From assembly GCA_964023205.1 (NCBI GenBank), contig OZ026835.1, positions 35,013,380 to 35,077,379 on the forward strand: a stretch of DNA of 64,000 nt, given 5' to 3'. This DNA comes from Lutraria lutraria (taxonomy: Eukaryota > Mollusca > Bivalvia > Venerida > Mactridae). A model generated the notes under the pieces. That model was not told where the DNA came from, searched no databases, and saw nothing but the letters and a program-made list of their open reading frames with translations. The position numbers and the translations under genes were made by a program. Shown piece by piece: positions 14,001 to 29,000 of this stretch; within the stretch, counting starts at the first letter, position 1; each line of letters starts with the position of its first letter.

Positions 14001-17000
14001 TTAAGTAAGGCGTGATTTTTATCTACCGATCAGATTCAATAATTTGCAGTTGATGTTGATTCCTTGACATACAAATTTTAACTGGTGACTATTCGCATTC
14101 AAAGCTGTACAAAGAATGGACTACACAGGGCAGTGTCCAAACAAATTCTGACTCTGTCTAGTTAGTTGAACTTTGCTCTTTATATTCATAACGAATTCAT
14201 TCATATAACTGGTAATTTTATCAATCTATGTCCGAGTACTACTAATAGAAACAGTGTATTTATCGACTGGTTGTAAACAGGGCACTTGAGTAAATTGTCC
14301 TTGTCGATGTTTCAAATGTTGATACCTATACAATGTAGTCATACGTTCCAGTTACGTAGCCAATACACTGCGCGCACCTTAAGACAGGTCGTTCATTGAC
14401 CTTTAGTTGTTCTTCTTAATGTTTTGTCCTAAATCAAGGATACGTTGATGCCGTGTTGTAAAGGTAGTGTAAGCAATTGACGTTTACCAAACATTTTAAG
14501 AATACAAGTAACGTAAAACCGTACAGTGAGTAAATGACCCTTTGTACGTTTATTGGATTGCAGATAGCGAAAATAGTGAGAATGGAGCTCCAGACTTGTA
14601 TAGTCTAAAGGCACAGAAGAAAGGTATACTGATCACCAAATACGAGTGACAATATAACCAAACTTAACACTCTACTTCACAAACCTTTTCTCGAACACTG
14701 TTTAGCTGTCTGCACTATAATACTTTCTTTAATTTATATGAACTAATTATGTACAACATACTTTTTATTATATTTGGTGTGTGTTTCATGTGCACACAGT
14801 TTGTATACATTGCAATTGAATTTGTTTATGCACTGTTGTTAATGTTAAATGTTAAATAGACGAATGACACCGTATCAACGTAAATGGTAAGTATATCAAT
14901 TTGTGTGGTGAATCAATTTTCGTCAAAGTATCAAAATTCTATATTGCCGTTATCTATTTATTTTACTGTACAGCAAACACATTTGCTTAATAAAATATCT
15001 AAGTTCAAGAAAAATGGTTAAAGATTATAATAGTGTATTGCTCAATGCCGAGATCTTATTCATTTTACACAATGTTATTTATTACCACTGACTAACCATC
15101 TGCTGTAGCGATATTGTTCTATGCGATCTGTTGGAATATACTTTTGGAATTATATCTTTCGTAGATTTGCTATCTATCGCCATTTAGAAATCCTTTAGCT
15201 TTCATTTGTTGCTGCTTCAGTTATCTCTTTTCAGTCCTGCACATAACTCTATCCCATTGTTTTCCTTTAGCAATGATTGTACATTTATATGTAAAACATT
15301 TCCCAAGTGCAAACCTGCCAAAGCCAATGTCATAATCTACAACAAACATTGTCTTGTGATATGTACGATTTATTGCGCACAACAAAAATGTTGTGATATT
15401 GAAGAATAATGCTGAATTATTATAGATTTGGCGGGTTGACAGGTTTCATTTGTTATATAGATTTTACCGTTTGATAAGCGGCACAGGTTGAATCTGGTAA
15501 AAAACAGCTGACGGGGCTTACCATGTCATTCCAGAAAACAGCAGTCATCGGAAATAATATTATTAAAAGGATTATAAAGGTTTTGATTGATATTATGAAC
15601 TTTCTTAGTTAATTGGACTGATCTAATTAAATTAAAGTTACTGTTTTCTTTGTTTCAATTGTAAAGACATTATTTACCCTCTGTTATCGGTGTGTTTTTC
15701 TGGCCTGCAGTTCGCCAGGTGCAAGCTAATGAGTGAATAAGTATACATGGCGAGATGTCTTTGTCTAGACTGATATTTCGCTGTTTATGTCTTCCCGATG
15801 AACGCTTATAATAGTGATAAGTGTACACAATAAACGTCTAATGATTTGAAATTGAGGTCTTTACAATTTGAAGATCACGCTTTGTGCTGCTATAATATTT
15901 TTATTCTTGTATCAATGCATTGTTTCTTCGTTTTCCCGTTTAATGTAACATGTAACATAAGTATGATAGCATCGACTTTTTGAGTGTCAGATATCAAAAT
16001 AATACACTAGTAAGCTTAAATTTTGTATACTACACATGTTACTATTGGGTAATTGTGTCTAAGACATATTTTAGAGGATTCTTTCGGTTAATGAAAATAT
16101 ACCGATATTGTCTGGTATCCGATGCCAAAATAGTATGATAGAAGAAAGCATTGTTTTAGTAACAGTCTACGAGAAATTTACGTCTCCTATGAAACTTTTA
16201 AGGAATAAAAAGTGATATACAGATACTGTTATACAACTGGGAGGTTTTTGAATCTGATACAAAAAAATCCACATAAGTTTAGCAGAAAAATGTGAAAAAA
16301 TGATAACAGTTCTTACCGAATCCTTCTATCACTTTAAGAATATTCTTTTCTGATTTCTTTGTACGTATTTAAGTTGTTCCATGATTCGTTTGCATATTAA
16401 AATGTATTCTTACTTAAAATTAATGTAAACATTGTGATTGAATGAGTTGCATAATAGCGTAGGAATATATTTTAAAACTCGATAAATTAAATGATTTTTT
16501 TTGTTCATGTTTACATTCTTATTGTTATGATAAGTTGATTGCTATCTGTATCATTGCTGTTGTTGACGCAATAAATCACAATCCTCTGACATAACCTTGT
16601 AAAACATTCTTCCAATGAGGCGAAGATAAAAGGAACTTACAAACTGTATGCTTTTAATGCGTTTTCTTTTTTCAACAATTGATTCTGTTCTCTGTAATTA
16701 ATTGATTAATTGTTTTACCACAGAAGATCATAAGTATGGTAAAGCTATTATCCATGTCGAGATAATGAGGATAAACACCAGTATGCTTTAACTGGAAGGT
16801 GTTTGATCATAGGAGTATGAAGGAACAAATTGTAACAAGAAGTATAAGTTATTTGTTAGCGAGAAGACGTCGATATGTACATGCATCACACGTATAAACG
16901 ATGTGTTAGTGAACACATGATACTCATACGTGCTGTTCAATGAGTGAGCCAACCTTACGTGGGTGTTTTACAGTGTGTTCAACGTAAAACACATTACATT

Positions 17001-20000
17001 GTTACAAATCGGATATGATCAGTTCTGATCTCTTTAAGTTTGACATTTTATCAACTATTCACCGGGGGTAAACATTTTCAGGTTTTTGCCTGAAACTCGG
17101 GATTTTAAGGTCAAGAAAGCCACAGTCAAATCACGTGACTCCGCTGAGAAATCTGGGTAGGGGGTCCCCTTATCTGATTAGATGGTTGGATGCTTACAAC
17201 GTCGGTAATTTCGCATTTTGTTATTGCGGATTTCACGCAAAATGTTCAGTTCTTTTTATATGTCCATCTTTTACTCCTGTTAGCTCGTGCAAGGCACCAA
17301 AGGGATGTGTTATAACGAGTAATTTGTTCCAAACATGTTTTATTGGCGTATACTATGGTTTAACAATATCGCATCGCAAGCACTCTCGCAAATGTTTCAA
17401 ATATTGTTTTATTTAACCGATATTTAATGTTCTACTTCATTGCCTTTAAATTTTCTTTCCTCTCATCTAACAGTTAAAAACAGAGAGCCAGAGAAATTAT
17501 CGCTAATTTGTGTTTCCTTCGAAATAAGTTACAGACGCGAATGTCTTTTAAATTGGCATTTTTGTTCCATTTCTCATAGTTTGCAAGTAGTGAAATATAT
17601 CGTTAATGGCATATATAATTCCAGTAAAGTTTACCAAATTATCACGAGTGCTAAGCAGTGATTTGATGATAAGCTGGAGGAAAAAAGGCTATAATGTATA
17701 CGATATATCAACGTTCGCGTACAAAATATTCATTGCCTTCGATCTAGACTATATTATTAACGTACATATCCGTGATATACTGCGATACATCAGTTATCTG
17801 TATTCATGCGAGCATTCTGGTTGTAATTGTTCGTCATCTGGTCTTTACAATGAATGATAAATGTCCTACGATGCTTTCTCAGCATACACATTAACAAATA
17901 CATAATCTTCTCGGACTGTTTACACTCTTCAGAATATCAATGAAATCGATACAGTGGTTCTAGTATGTAGTAGAAAGCTTCTTTGACAATTACATGAATT
18001 TCTATGAGGGGAAATTTGTGTTTGGCCATTTTCGCTTCTTCGGATGCTTTCTGCATTTTATCTTTAAAATTTTTTCTACTAGATGAAATAATTAATATGA
18101 TATTTGACAGTTTCGTTGCTTTAAAGAAAAAGCTGTAATAACGTTAATATTCCTTATTAAGTCGATTGGTCTCGTACAAGTAATAAATGAATGCACTCGC
18201 TAGTGATATACATTATAACCTTATTATAAATGATTTATCATTTTCTACTTTTTGTCACTTTATATGCATAATACACTATCGCTTTATATCAATTGACAAA
18301 GTTAGAAGATTTCTAATAAGTCAAAATATTTCCATTTGCGATTAAGAAACATTGTATTGCTATTGTATAATTTGTCATTTGTTTTACTAGGATATGATAA
18401 TGTATGCATTATTTCTGCAACATCGATCTACGAGTATTTAAGTACGAAGTAATTGTTGCGAGAGTCCTTAGAATCATATGAACTTGATCATCCAGAACCG
18501 GTTTTCGTACTAGATATAGTATAAGAAGGTCACGAACTAACTTATTAGTAATTGCTTTTTCAGATGGACCACACATACATGGACACCAAGACGTATTATT
18601 GATTTGTGATTCATATTAATTTAATAGTTATGTACTGTAACAGTAAATGTTCATATCAATAATTGCATTTTGTTAGTAGTACGTTGCATATTTGTATATA
18701 TTATAATGGTCGCTGGTTTTTGCTAGCAAATCGCTATGCTTTTCGTATTTCAGCTGCATGCGCTACATGGTTTTGGTAATTTGCATTGCCTTTGTGATTT
18801 ACATTAGCGCTCAAATCTATATTTTCAGTGTGCAGACAGATGAGGGCTGAAGAGGGAATCGCTGCAGTGTTTGGTCCAATTACTAAAATTCCACGTGCTC
18901 ATGTGCAGTCTATCTGTAACTCATTCGAAGTTCCTCATCTGAATGCTCAGTGGGACGCCAGAAACTCCCCAGATTATTTCTCCATAAATGTATATCCAGA
19001 ACACAACCTCCTAAGTCGATCATACGCTGATATAATAAATTATTGGGGATGGAAACAGTTTACGATTTTATACGATGACGATGACGGTAATTCATTTCGT
19101 AATTTACGTTTTCCCTATCAGCTTGTCAGAGATATTGAGGATTTGACAGCTAATTACTCTATATTTTGTTATCGGACATTTGACAATTGGATGCTTGGGT
19201 TGTCGATTGTCAAACTGTCTCAGTCTCTTTTCGAGATTATCTGGAATCATGAAGTTGGCACGTTACGATGATATGTGATAGTATATCTTCGTGGAACTTT
19301 ACTGGTACTGAAGCATTGTGTGCTCATGTAGAGCACGCATCTGATAGTGCCTCAGATCCAGTAAGCGTAGAGCACGCATCTGATAGTGCCTCAGATCCAG
19401 TAAGCGTAGTGCACGCATCTGATAGTGCCTCAGATCCAGTAAGCGTAGAGCACGCATCTGATAGTGCCTCAGATCCAGTAAGCGTAGAGCACGCATCTGA
19501 TAGAGCCTCAGATCCAGTAAGCTGACCAGTTATATTCAATATTATATTACTACTCCATAATGTTAAACAAGACTGTAAAAGTGTATCTACGCTACTAAAG
19601 AGACCCTTTCATAGTTCTATCTACGCTGATGTAATGATGAAAAAGAGTATCTAAATAACATACAAAATACATAATTTTCTTTTCTATTACGGAACTTGAC
19701 CAGTATTATGTAGTTTTGATTTTTATGGCATTATTTACTGTTATTTTACTTTGAAATATCACTCGGAGTGTTTTATGCAACAATATGTTGTGTTGAGCAT
19801 GCATTTAGCATACGTTAGAAAGGTTTACTGACATATCGTCGGCTTATTTCTACAACCATGTAACTCAATGTTTGACAATATTGAGATTCTGGTATCATTT
19901 GTCGTCTTGCTGAACTCTTTATAATAAACATACTTACTTTCTTCTAGATCTCCGCTAAATAGGGTAAATCCAAATTTCACAAACCTGTAACTCGCTTATT

Positions 20001-23000
20001 TACGGAAAACTTCAAATGCGATTTTTAAAAAAATGGGGAAAACGGGTTTGTAGAAATTAGCCGACTGACTGACGTACTTGTCTACTTTAGCACATGGTCA
20101 TCTTTAATATCACGTAGGAACTGACACTTAAACAACTTAATCATTTTTAATTTCGAGATGGTGAAGAGAAAGCAATATTTAGACCAAGAACTAAGTGTTG
20201 GATTAGTTTTCAACGATCGTTTTTCTACATATTGCTTACATGATGAAGACGTCATGTTCATTTTCTGTTTCTCCTAATTGGTACAGTCTTTTGTAAATTG
20301 TAATAATATTGTAGCACTCACAAATAACTTAGCAATTTTATTGTTTAATCATTTTAGCAAGTTAGCAACATGATTATAGTGTCTAGCAAGGAACTGATGA
20401 CAAACTTCTAAAATATTATTATAGTTTATGTGTCTATTAGGTATATTTCAATAAGAATGAAATATATACCTCAAACAGTATGACACGCAATGTTGATAGT
20501 AGTTAGGACCTTTCATAATTTTCTTATTTTGCAGAGTTTAAAATACATAAAATAATTATCGTTTATGTCAATTCAGGTAAATGCATAAGGAAGTCTATAA
20601 ATGGTCTCATTATTTGATATGATTTTGCTCTCCGTCAATTCGTCAAAAATGCGTACAATCTACATCATGACGAATCTTCTTGAACGTGTCAATAACCTTT
20701 GGTTATGCTTTTTTAATTCGCTTGATGTACTTTACTAGACAGGCCATGATGTAAATCTGTTATAGAACGGATAACGGTCGTGAAAACGTCTAGAAGCTAC
20801 CGTATTACTGTCTGGCGTAGTGTCGAATTTCCTTCTCCCAGCTCGGGAAACATTCTATTAGTATGCCATGATTCTATATCCGTCTTTGCCACCAGTGAAT
20901 TAATTGAGAAGTCAATTCACTTAATTACAGATATCCTACACTCCGACAATATTCTACATGCGTCTTACAAGTTAGCTTACATTGTATTCTTCGAAGAAAC
21001 AAAATACTCTCTCAAGTATTCGTATAAACCTAATTTGGCAGTTTTAATGGCATCTACCAATGTACAGTCTCAAAATATAAGCCGCATTTTGTCTTTCCCA
21101 GCGGCGGCCTTTGTGCACATGTTCGACGGTACAGTCATTTCCTCTTGTAGTATTCGTGTGGTCGGGGGAAGTCACAATCTGAATGAAATCATATCCTCAA
21201 ACCCGCTACGCTATATGTAATGAAGATCGAGTACTTAAGTCAGATTGGGGTATGTCGTTGAGCACGTCATAATGTTACTCAGCTAAAACAGTTAATTGAT
21301 TATGTATTTCGAGTGTGTTATGTACGTAATAGATACATGTGTATGTATGTTGTCTTTCAATGCTTTGTATAATTTCAGGCTTGCTACGACTTCAGGAAGT
21401 GCTTAAAGCAACAAAAGCTGTTGATCACAAAATAACAGTCAGGAAACTAGACCCGTATCAGACTAGTCATATCACAATGTTCAAAGATATGAAACAGAAG
21501 AACGAGTACCATATTGTTGTAGACTGTGAATTTAGGAAAGTCCAGCCTTTGCTACATGAGGTAAGGACCTGGGCCCGTATTCAATATACATCTTAAGATT
21601 TTTTTTAACTTAAGTCGAAATTTTTACTTAAGTGTAATTTTTTTTCATGGTAAAAGTTTGTAAACCAGTGATCAAAAGTGTGAAAATGAATTATCATTTT
21701 CATAATTGGCATCTTTAGAACAAAGATAAAATCATATTATTGTGATTTCCTTCTTTATATTAGTACAAACGAGTTAAGGAATAAGTCGAATTTAAGGAAA
21801 AATATATCTTAAGTTAAAAAATTACGTAAGATGTTTATTGAATCCCGGCCCTGGCACCTAGCGCCACGAAAAAAAACTTAAGTTTTAGCTCAAACTCAAC
21901 GTATTGATTAAATTAGGCCTTTCTCTGTTTCATTCTATGCAATACGAATTGTGGTATTAAAAGAACGTAAAATGGTGGCCGATATACAGCCTCCCACAAT
22001 TTTAATCTAACTATTATCTGTTAATGTGTTATAATTCAATGAAATACATTTTAGCTAGTTATGTGGAATTTTTTTTTTACTCAAATGAAAAACTTCAAGT
22101 ATTGAAACATAACTTGTCTGGTATGCCCTCACTATTTTATGCTGGCATGTCTATATAAGGAAACAAATGGTAACATTTCTGTTCAAAGACACAATATTTC
22201 TAGACAGAAAAAAAAACAACACTTGTGTCCATTATTGAGTTTCTACTAATTTTGTTCGTAAACCCCGTATTGAATCAATTTATTATATTAAGTTTAACCG
22301 TTAACACAAATCTCTTTTTTGAAATTATGATCGATATATTGCTTGCAGATATGTGTATGTAAAAACTTTGGTCATTTATTTATCAAATCCTTTCACAAAA
22401 ATCGTTTTTATCATCCGCATCAGTTGCTGTATCTCTAACAGTTAATTCAATTACTTGTTCAATGCGAATATATTCTTCAAGGAAATCTCTGTGGTTCTAT
22501 GTTAAATCAATGACTTGTTTTATCAGCATAACTTCGGTACATTTATCGTGATATTTCTGGTGAATGTATTGGACTGTCAGTCTGACATAGAATAATGACA
22601 AAGACCAAATTATTCAGCTGATGACTGATAACACTTGGTCACAACATGTGTCTGTCTGATTATATAAACAACCTATATGCATGGCCCAAATGTGTCACAA
22701 TATACAGGATTCTCAATTTGTTATAAGAACAGAGAAATTAGCATATCCTGATGAAGATAGGAGTATAGCTGCGCAATTACCATCACTGACTCGGCACAGC
22801 TTTCCGTTCATGGACCAATACTTTTGTAACTAATCATTCTTTTATTGAACATGTGTAACAAAAAAGTTTGTCTTGAACAAATTACAAAATCTTGATATTC
22901 TCTGCAATGCCATGATAATAATCATTTTTTGCCAATCAATGCTATTGCATGTTATCAAACGAGTCCAAATGAATTCCAAAAGGGCGCCAATGCCATTCAA

Positions 23001-26000
23001 GTTGTGAATTGCACGAATGCTATGCAACTGATACAGATTGAAATTTGACAGAGGAAACATATTACGGGCTCGTCAATTAAAATCATCGGGGAGCGTATAA
23101 AGTTGCCATTTTTTATTTGAAAAGTTCACCTAGAATTGCGATTTCTGGTAGAAAACTGTCCTAACATCACATTAACTAAAACTCCTTCGCTTTCACATAC
23201 ATTTTGACTTCTTTTACATTGAAATATAATCAGAGAAAATCGGGACCGTAAATTCACTTCGGATAAACATGACCAGGTTTTCGGATAATCCGAGTTCGGA
23301 TAATCGAGGTTTTACTGTTTTCACATTAGTTCTTTTTGTATTTTCAGGCTTTGAAAGTGAACATGTTGTCGGAACTGTACCATTTCCATTTTACAACCCT
23401 GGTATGTTTTACTTTGATAATAATTAGTTCTAAGTTCGGCGGCATGGTACATTCCCAACTGCGTTGTAATATTTGCCTTTCAAAATTTATTATTTAATTT
23501 AATGCAACCCTCATTGCATTCATATGGAATGGGAATAATTACTTCCTTGAAGTTATTAATAAAACATGTTTTGTTTGTCTTTTGTGAGTTGTCATGCGTA
23601 ATAATTGTCAATTGATGGAGAAGGCCTATTATTTTTCGCAACTTATTAATTTTGTACTTCCCTTCGAATAAACATATCGATTGTGAAGCAACTCTGACAA
23701 TGTAATATAAATACGTAGATGAGAACATTCACGGCATCACGAATTCTGTATGCAAATTATGTTATTCCTTGTAAGTGATTTCATAACTTCATTTACTTAT
23801 GTAAACATGTATCGCCCAACTTGTCTCTGGAGAAATACATTGTGTTGTCTTAGAGGCTGATTTGAAGGACGTCGACGCTGTTTTATATTTCATCTAGTGG
23901 ATTTGATTACTTCATTTCTGAATGTAAATAGTGAGCATCGTGATGAATCAATTACTGTTGTTTGCATTTCAGGATCTTGATTTAGTGAACTTGGAAGATT
24001 ACAAATACAGTGGTGCGAATATTACGGCAATGCGTCTAATCGATCCTAATAGTTCTAAAGTTATTGACGCGGTGGAGGAGTTCAAACTACTGGAGAGTAG
24101 CGGAAGTCCAACCCCACTTCAGGGAAATGCTCATCTCCAGGTATTTCGATTCTTTGGGCCATTTTCTGAATCTACCAGTATATTTGAATTAGATATACCC
24201 CTTGTTAAAATGTTGCGATAACTTTTTCAAAACGGTTTGTGAACTATGGATTAAAGTTTAGGTATTACCATGTGGCCTTTGTTGACAGGTTACATTTATT
24301 CGCAGGTCATTTGGTAATAAATAGGCATTGACAGATTTTAAAAGAATGGCTTTTATTCACATGATGGCTTTATTCAGTGGTCTGTAACACATGTTTGACT
24401 GTATGTATGTACATACAAAGCTCTCTATCGGCGTTCATTTTTCATCTAAACTTTATTTAAATCGTTACAGGATATTATATACTTTAAAACATATGAATTG
24501 TTCATTTCTATTCCAATCATGGACTTGTATTATACACTACTCAAAATTTGATATGGGCCATTTGTAATCTGAAATTCTTATTCTTTAGCTTAACACACCG
24601 AACAGTTTATTATGTAAATTCTCGATTTTCACGGGTCCCCGCGCCATATTGAGACCAATCAAATATTACTTTAAATGGCAATTAGGTAAACACTGTAAAC
24701 TTTATTTCGGCTTAAATCTATGCCCTTGCACATCTTATTGATGACTCTATCATCGGAAATAACAGTGGCCCTTATCAAATTTTGAGTAGTTTATAATGAG
24801 CTTTACAATAACCTGTAAAACCAGCATCATCGTATCTTAAATACAATATATAATTACAGTTGTAATATTGAACAGAAATAGGACATTTATATCAAAACCA
24901 ATCTTAAAACCACCGACGCATAAAAAAGTTCTCAGTGAACTTACCCAATGACTCTCCAAAACTAATATTAGTTCTATCTCTTTACAGACAGAGGTTGCAT
25001 TGATGTACGATGCTGTTAACCTATTTGCTAAAGCATTGTCATCATTAACTGATGCCCAGAGGTTTGAAACTGTCCCCTTGTCATGTAACAAGAAGCAGAC
25101 GTGGCAATATGGAAATAGTTTACTAAACTACATGAAATCGGTAACATATCTGTCAGTGTATTAATTTCAGCTCAGTCATGATCAGCCTCTTTGAAAAGCT
25201 TATCAATGACGTCATTAATGACGTCATGATACGTTATCGTGACGTCCATTGACGCCATTCTTGAATGATGATAATTGATACATGTTTTCATATACACTAG
25301 GACACCTTGTATTGTATCTCATTTAATAGGACTTTATACTATGTTGTAGGTTTCCCGTTGTGTAATTACTTCAGACTTTGTATACATTGTTTACAATTAA
25401 AAAATGCGAATTTAATTTTCTTACACTAATACCCGAGCATACATAAGTTCATCACTCTTTTCAGATGGAAATGATGGGGTTATCTGGAAAAATTCGAGTT
25501 GAAAATGGGAAAAGGACTGTATTCAAACTTGACGTCGTTGAACTTGCACAGACCGGTCTTCGTAAGGTATGTCGTCTGATTCCAACCATGGAAACAAATC
25601 TATAAATAGCATTTACAGTACAACTTCTCCAGGGAGCAACACATTCCCTTCAACAGCATCGTTATGTTCTCACTGCAATATTTAACTATCGATTTAACCT
25701 CTCTAGAGCAACAACCTCGTAACAACAACAACACAATTTTGCTACTCCCAACGGGTGTTGCTTTGGAGAGATGGCACTGCATATTGCTGGCGAGGTTTTG
25801 CGATTTTCTTTTACGTGTAATATGTCGCCTGTAGGCCTTCATTCGTTAAGTTCTTCGTTATTTAGTGAGTGTTTCTGTCAATTCAGTAAACCAGTAATTA
25901 TACTGTGAATTTTAGATCAAGTTTATTCTAGCTGAACGTATATTGAATCCAATGTGACATATTGAAGTACAAACTAACTTGTGTAAGCGGCCATCTATAA

Positions 26001-29000
26001 ATAAAGGCCACCCTGTGAATAAAGGTCATTATTTTAAAAAACTGTCATTGGTTATTTAGAAAAAAAAATACCACAGCATAAAGGCAACCTGTCAATAAAG
26101 GCCACATTATGTCTATAACCTTGTTCTCGAGTTCGACTGTAGTTGGTACCAAATTACGTTAATTGTTTTTCATTTTGTGTTTTATTACCAATCTGAGCCG
26201 CTACTGTGGTCCAGTGGTTAGTGCGCTGGATTGGTATCGCAGCTGGTTATACCCTTCCATGAAAAATTGACAACAATGTTGATTTTCCTCCGGATGTGGA
26301 GAAGTTGCTGGTTCCTTGCAATGTGTACACTACGGTAGCGCTACGCACTGACCTGTGTTATTCTGCTCGGGGCATTATGGGTATTTGCAAGAACTACTTA
26401 CAAAATGGAAATTATAAACAATAACATAGCGTGATGTCACCGTATGGAGCCAAGCGTACTTCAACATTGCATTTCATTGAATAATTAGTGTTATCGACAA
26501 AAATACAAGAAGAGAATGTTACAACGTAATCATGTCACATCTATATAGGCTAACTAAACATACTTCGTTGTTGATAAACAAACAATATGGCTGTTTTGAC
26601 ATTTAAAATCCTTCCGCGGAACTATACTTTTAGCGTATGTATAACTATCTAAATGTAGATAGTAATCAGTTTTCTGTATAGAGGTTAGACCAACGTAGTG
26701 ACGTCACCCTATGTATAGAACGGGTTCCTTGTGGAAGGGTCAGTACTGGTTAGGGATATAGTCCAGGAATATTGAACCGGCGCCGTATATTTCTGAAAAA
26801 TTGTTAAAAAAGGCGTTATACTCAAACAAATAGATAACGAATCTGTTGTATTTAATCATTGAATTCAAATTCAAGGGCAGATAACTCAAAAACGAGATCG
26901 GTTACCCCCAATTTTTTCTCGCTTAAAATGTTTCTGTTGTCATATGCTACGATTATGCAAAGTTTAAAAAGATTTCATCGATCAGTTTTAATTTTTCCTA
27001 TATGTCTATGTGAAAAATGTAGCGAACTACCGAAAACGTATTTAATCATTGAGCGTGAGAAAGATTGTTTCTTGCAAAGCAACTGCTAGCAATTCCTTTT
27101 AGCGTTATATACCTAGGAGCATATCTGTTAAAGTATTTCAGAAAACAATCAAACATAGTTGAATTGTTTCCCATTTAAATCTGTGCATGTTTCCGCTTTT
27201 AGAAGGCAATAGACTTAACGAAACAATGGGTGAAAGCTTAAAACAAGATTCTTGACAAAAACAGAGAATGTAATCCTGTAAATTTAATTAAGTAGCGCGA
27301 CTATTACCTTAAAATTAAGTAATGCCTTGTTTTCTATTAATTATTCGTAGCGTATAATAATTGCAGTTCGTACGGCGCAATTCGTTTGTTCGCAATTATT
27401 TGGTATTGTTATGCATATTGTTTTTTGGGGGCTGTTTGATATCCGGAGACAATTTCCACTATTGCAATCTCACACCATTATTTTAATTGCGTGAAATATT
27501 GCGCACCAACAGTGTCGTAATCTTTATGTTAATACATACAAATTGTATTTGTATGATTGCTACTCGGCTATTGGATTACATTGTTCATTAGAGTCTCTTA
27601 GACGGTCCTCGAGAGAGTCTCTGACTATTTATAGGATTTTAAGATTACATTTCTGAAATTCTTTTTTCTATGTGAACTAAAGAAGTAGGTTATTGTTGGA
27701 AATGAATTGAGATAAACCAGTTCGAACAATGTTGGGTTTGTTCACTCGCTGTGGTATGATTTAATATACGGACATAGGTTTGTTTCCATTTATTGGGTCA
27801 ATTATTATTCTGAAGGCAGTAAGTTTGCAAAGTACATGTCGGCTTATTTCTGTGTACCTGGTATTCCGACAGCCCGGCTTAAATTATGGTAGAAAAGGAT
27901 TTACTTTTTTTATGGACAAAACTAAAATACCTCTATTTTGTCCCTTCCGTTGTGGTCTTGTGATTTTATTCGATCAGTTACTCAACATCTATTTAGCGTT
28001 TCCTGTATTTACATACCTTGAAGTATGTGTACTACATTACAGGCCATCTCCGAATGAAGGCCCGCTAGTTGATTATTGCCATTCTTTTAAAACTGGTATT
28101 TATTATTTTTACAACAAAATGGCCTCCTAATAAAGATTACCAGTCAATATTGAAAAAGGCCACACTAAGTCTTACCCAAGGTTAGCCTTTGTTTACTGAT
28201 ATGTCTGTACGTCTGTCACCTAGTGGGAATGGTAACCTGGTGATACACAATTATATATACATTATGGCATGTCATTGATATTTATATAGGTTGGAAGTTG
28301 GGACCCATCTTCTGGAATAGGTATAACCACAACATACACCGAGAAAACGAAAGAAAACAAGGACAAATTAAGCAACATGACATTACGAGTAACAACCGTC
28401 TATGTAAGTACATGTATTTAACAATACAATGATATAATATGTTCCTCTATTAATTATTATGTCTCTTCAAACTCACATAATACTGTGGAATCATTAATTT
28501 TCGTTGGGGATTTAATTTCGTGGATTTCGTGGGTCGGCTCATCCACGAAATCAAATCCCCACGAATTCGAATGCAGAGATAATGCTTTTCTTTTCAAAAA
28601 TCAAAATCCACGAATGTATGCCCCCACGATATAGCCATTTTAGTAAAAACCACGAAAATTGAGCCCAACGAAAATAAATGAAAATACAGTATTCAACTTC
28701 AATTAAACGAGGCATTTGCAAGTGAGCCTTCATGTTAATGGTGTGTTTACATTATGTTACACCGATAACTGGTTTCTTTGACTTGCAGGAAAAATGCAAA
28801 CAGCAATTTTAAAACAAATAACAAAATGAACACAGATGAATTCATTTCAGCCTCGAAAATGTTTAATCAGTTTGTAAAAAATCGAATGTAACCAAAAAAG
28901 CTTTGGTAACATGAAAAATAGTTCCCGTTTTTTAGTCAATACCTGACAAAGACCACTCACTGAGGGAAATGTATTTGCCACAGTATTGGGCATTGAGCTG

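Larger units (their letters stand above)
5050..18828 (+). other. Receptor intron 1 (13.8 kb)
   Basis: Donor gtatttat, acceptor attttcag. It contains an R5 repeat (5868-6050), a fold-back hairpin (7886-7957), a degenerate tRNA-like stretch (near 8050-8180), a roughly 50-bp tandem repeat with a poly-C run (10651-10803) and a CRE-bearing repeat (13063-13437). Reading frames of 114-133 codons at 6998-7399 (plus) and 9893-10237 (minus) resemble no family I know and look like chance. Long first introns are common places for enhancers, but I cannot point to one. Confidence 0.75.
25567..28289 (+). other. Receptor intron 7, repeat-rich
   Basis: This 2.7-kb intron is almost entirely repeats (R4, R6, SINE-like, R5 and another R6 fragment near 28015-28180), with an isolated TGACGTCA at 26699-26706. 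A 116-codon open frame at 27780-28130 overlaps the R6 fragment and matches no protein I know. Confidence 0.7.

Noticed and set aside
19328..19522. CRISPR array
   Set aside because: The repeat is a head-to-tail minisatellite with no unique spacers, in an animal genome.
19268..19525. Repetitive protein encoded by the 39-bp minisatellite
   Set aside because: The unit length is a multiple of three, so frames on both strands remain open automatically; it lies in an intron and lacks a start or homology.
20780..21220. 146-codon open frame in receptor intron 2
   Set aside because: No domain, no convincing start, no homology I can name, and no place in the receptor, whose exons 2 and 3 join perfectly without it.
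27780..28130. 116-codon open frame
   Set aside because: Overlaps a decayed AAGGCC repeat and has no homology.
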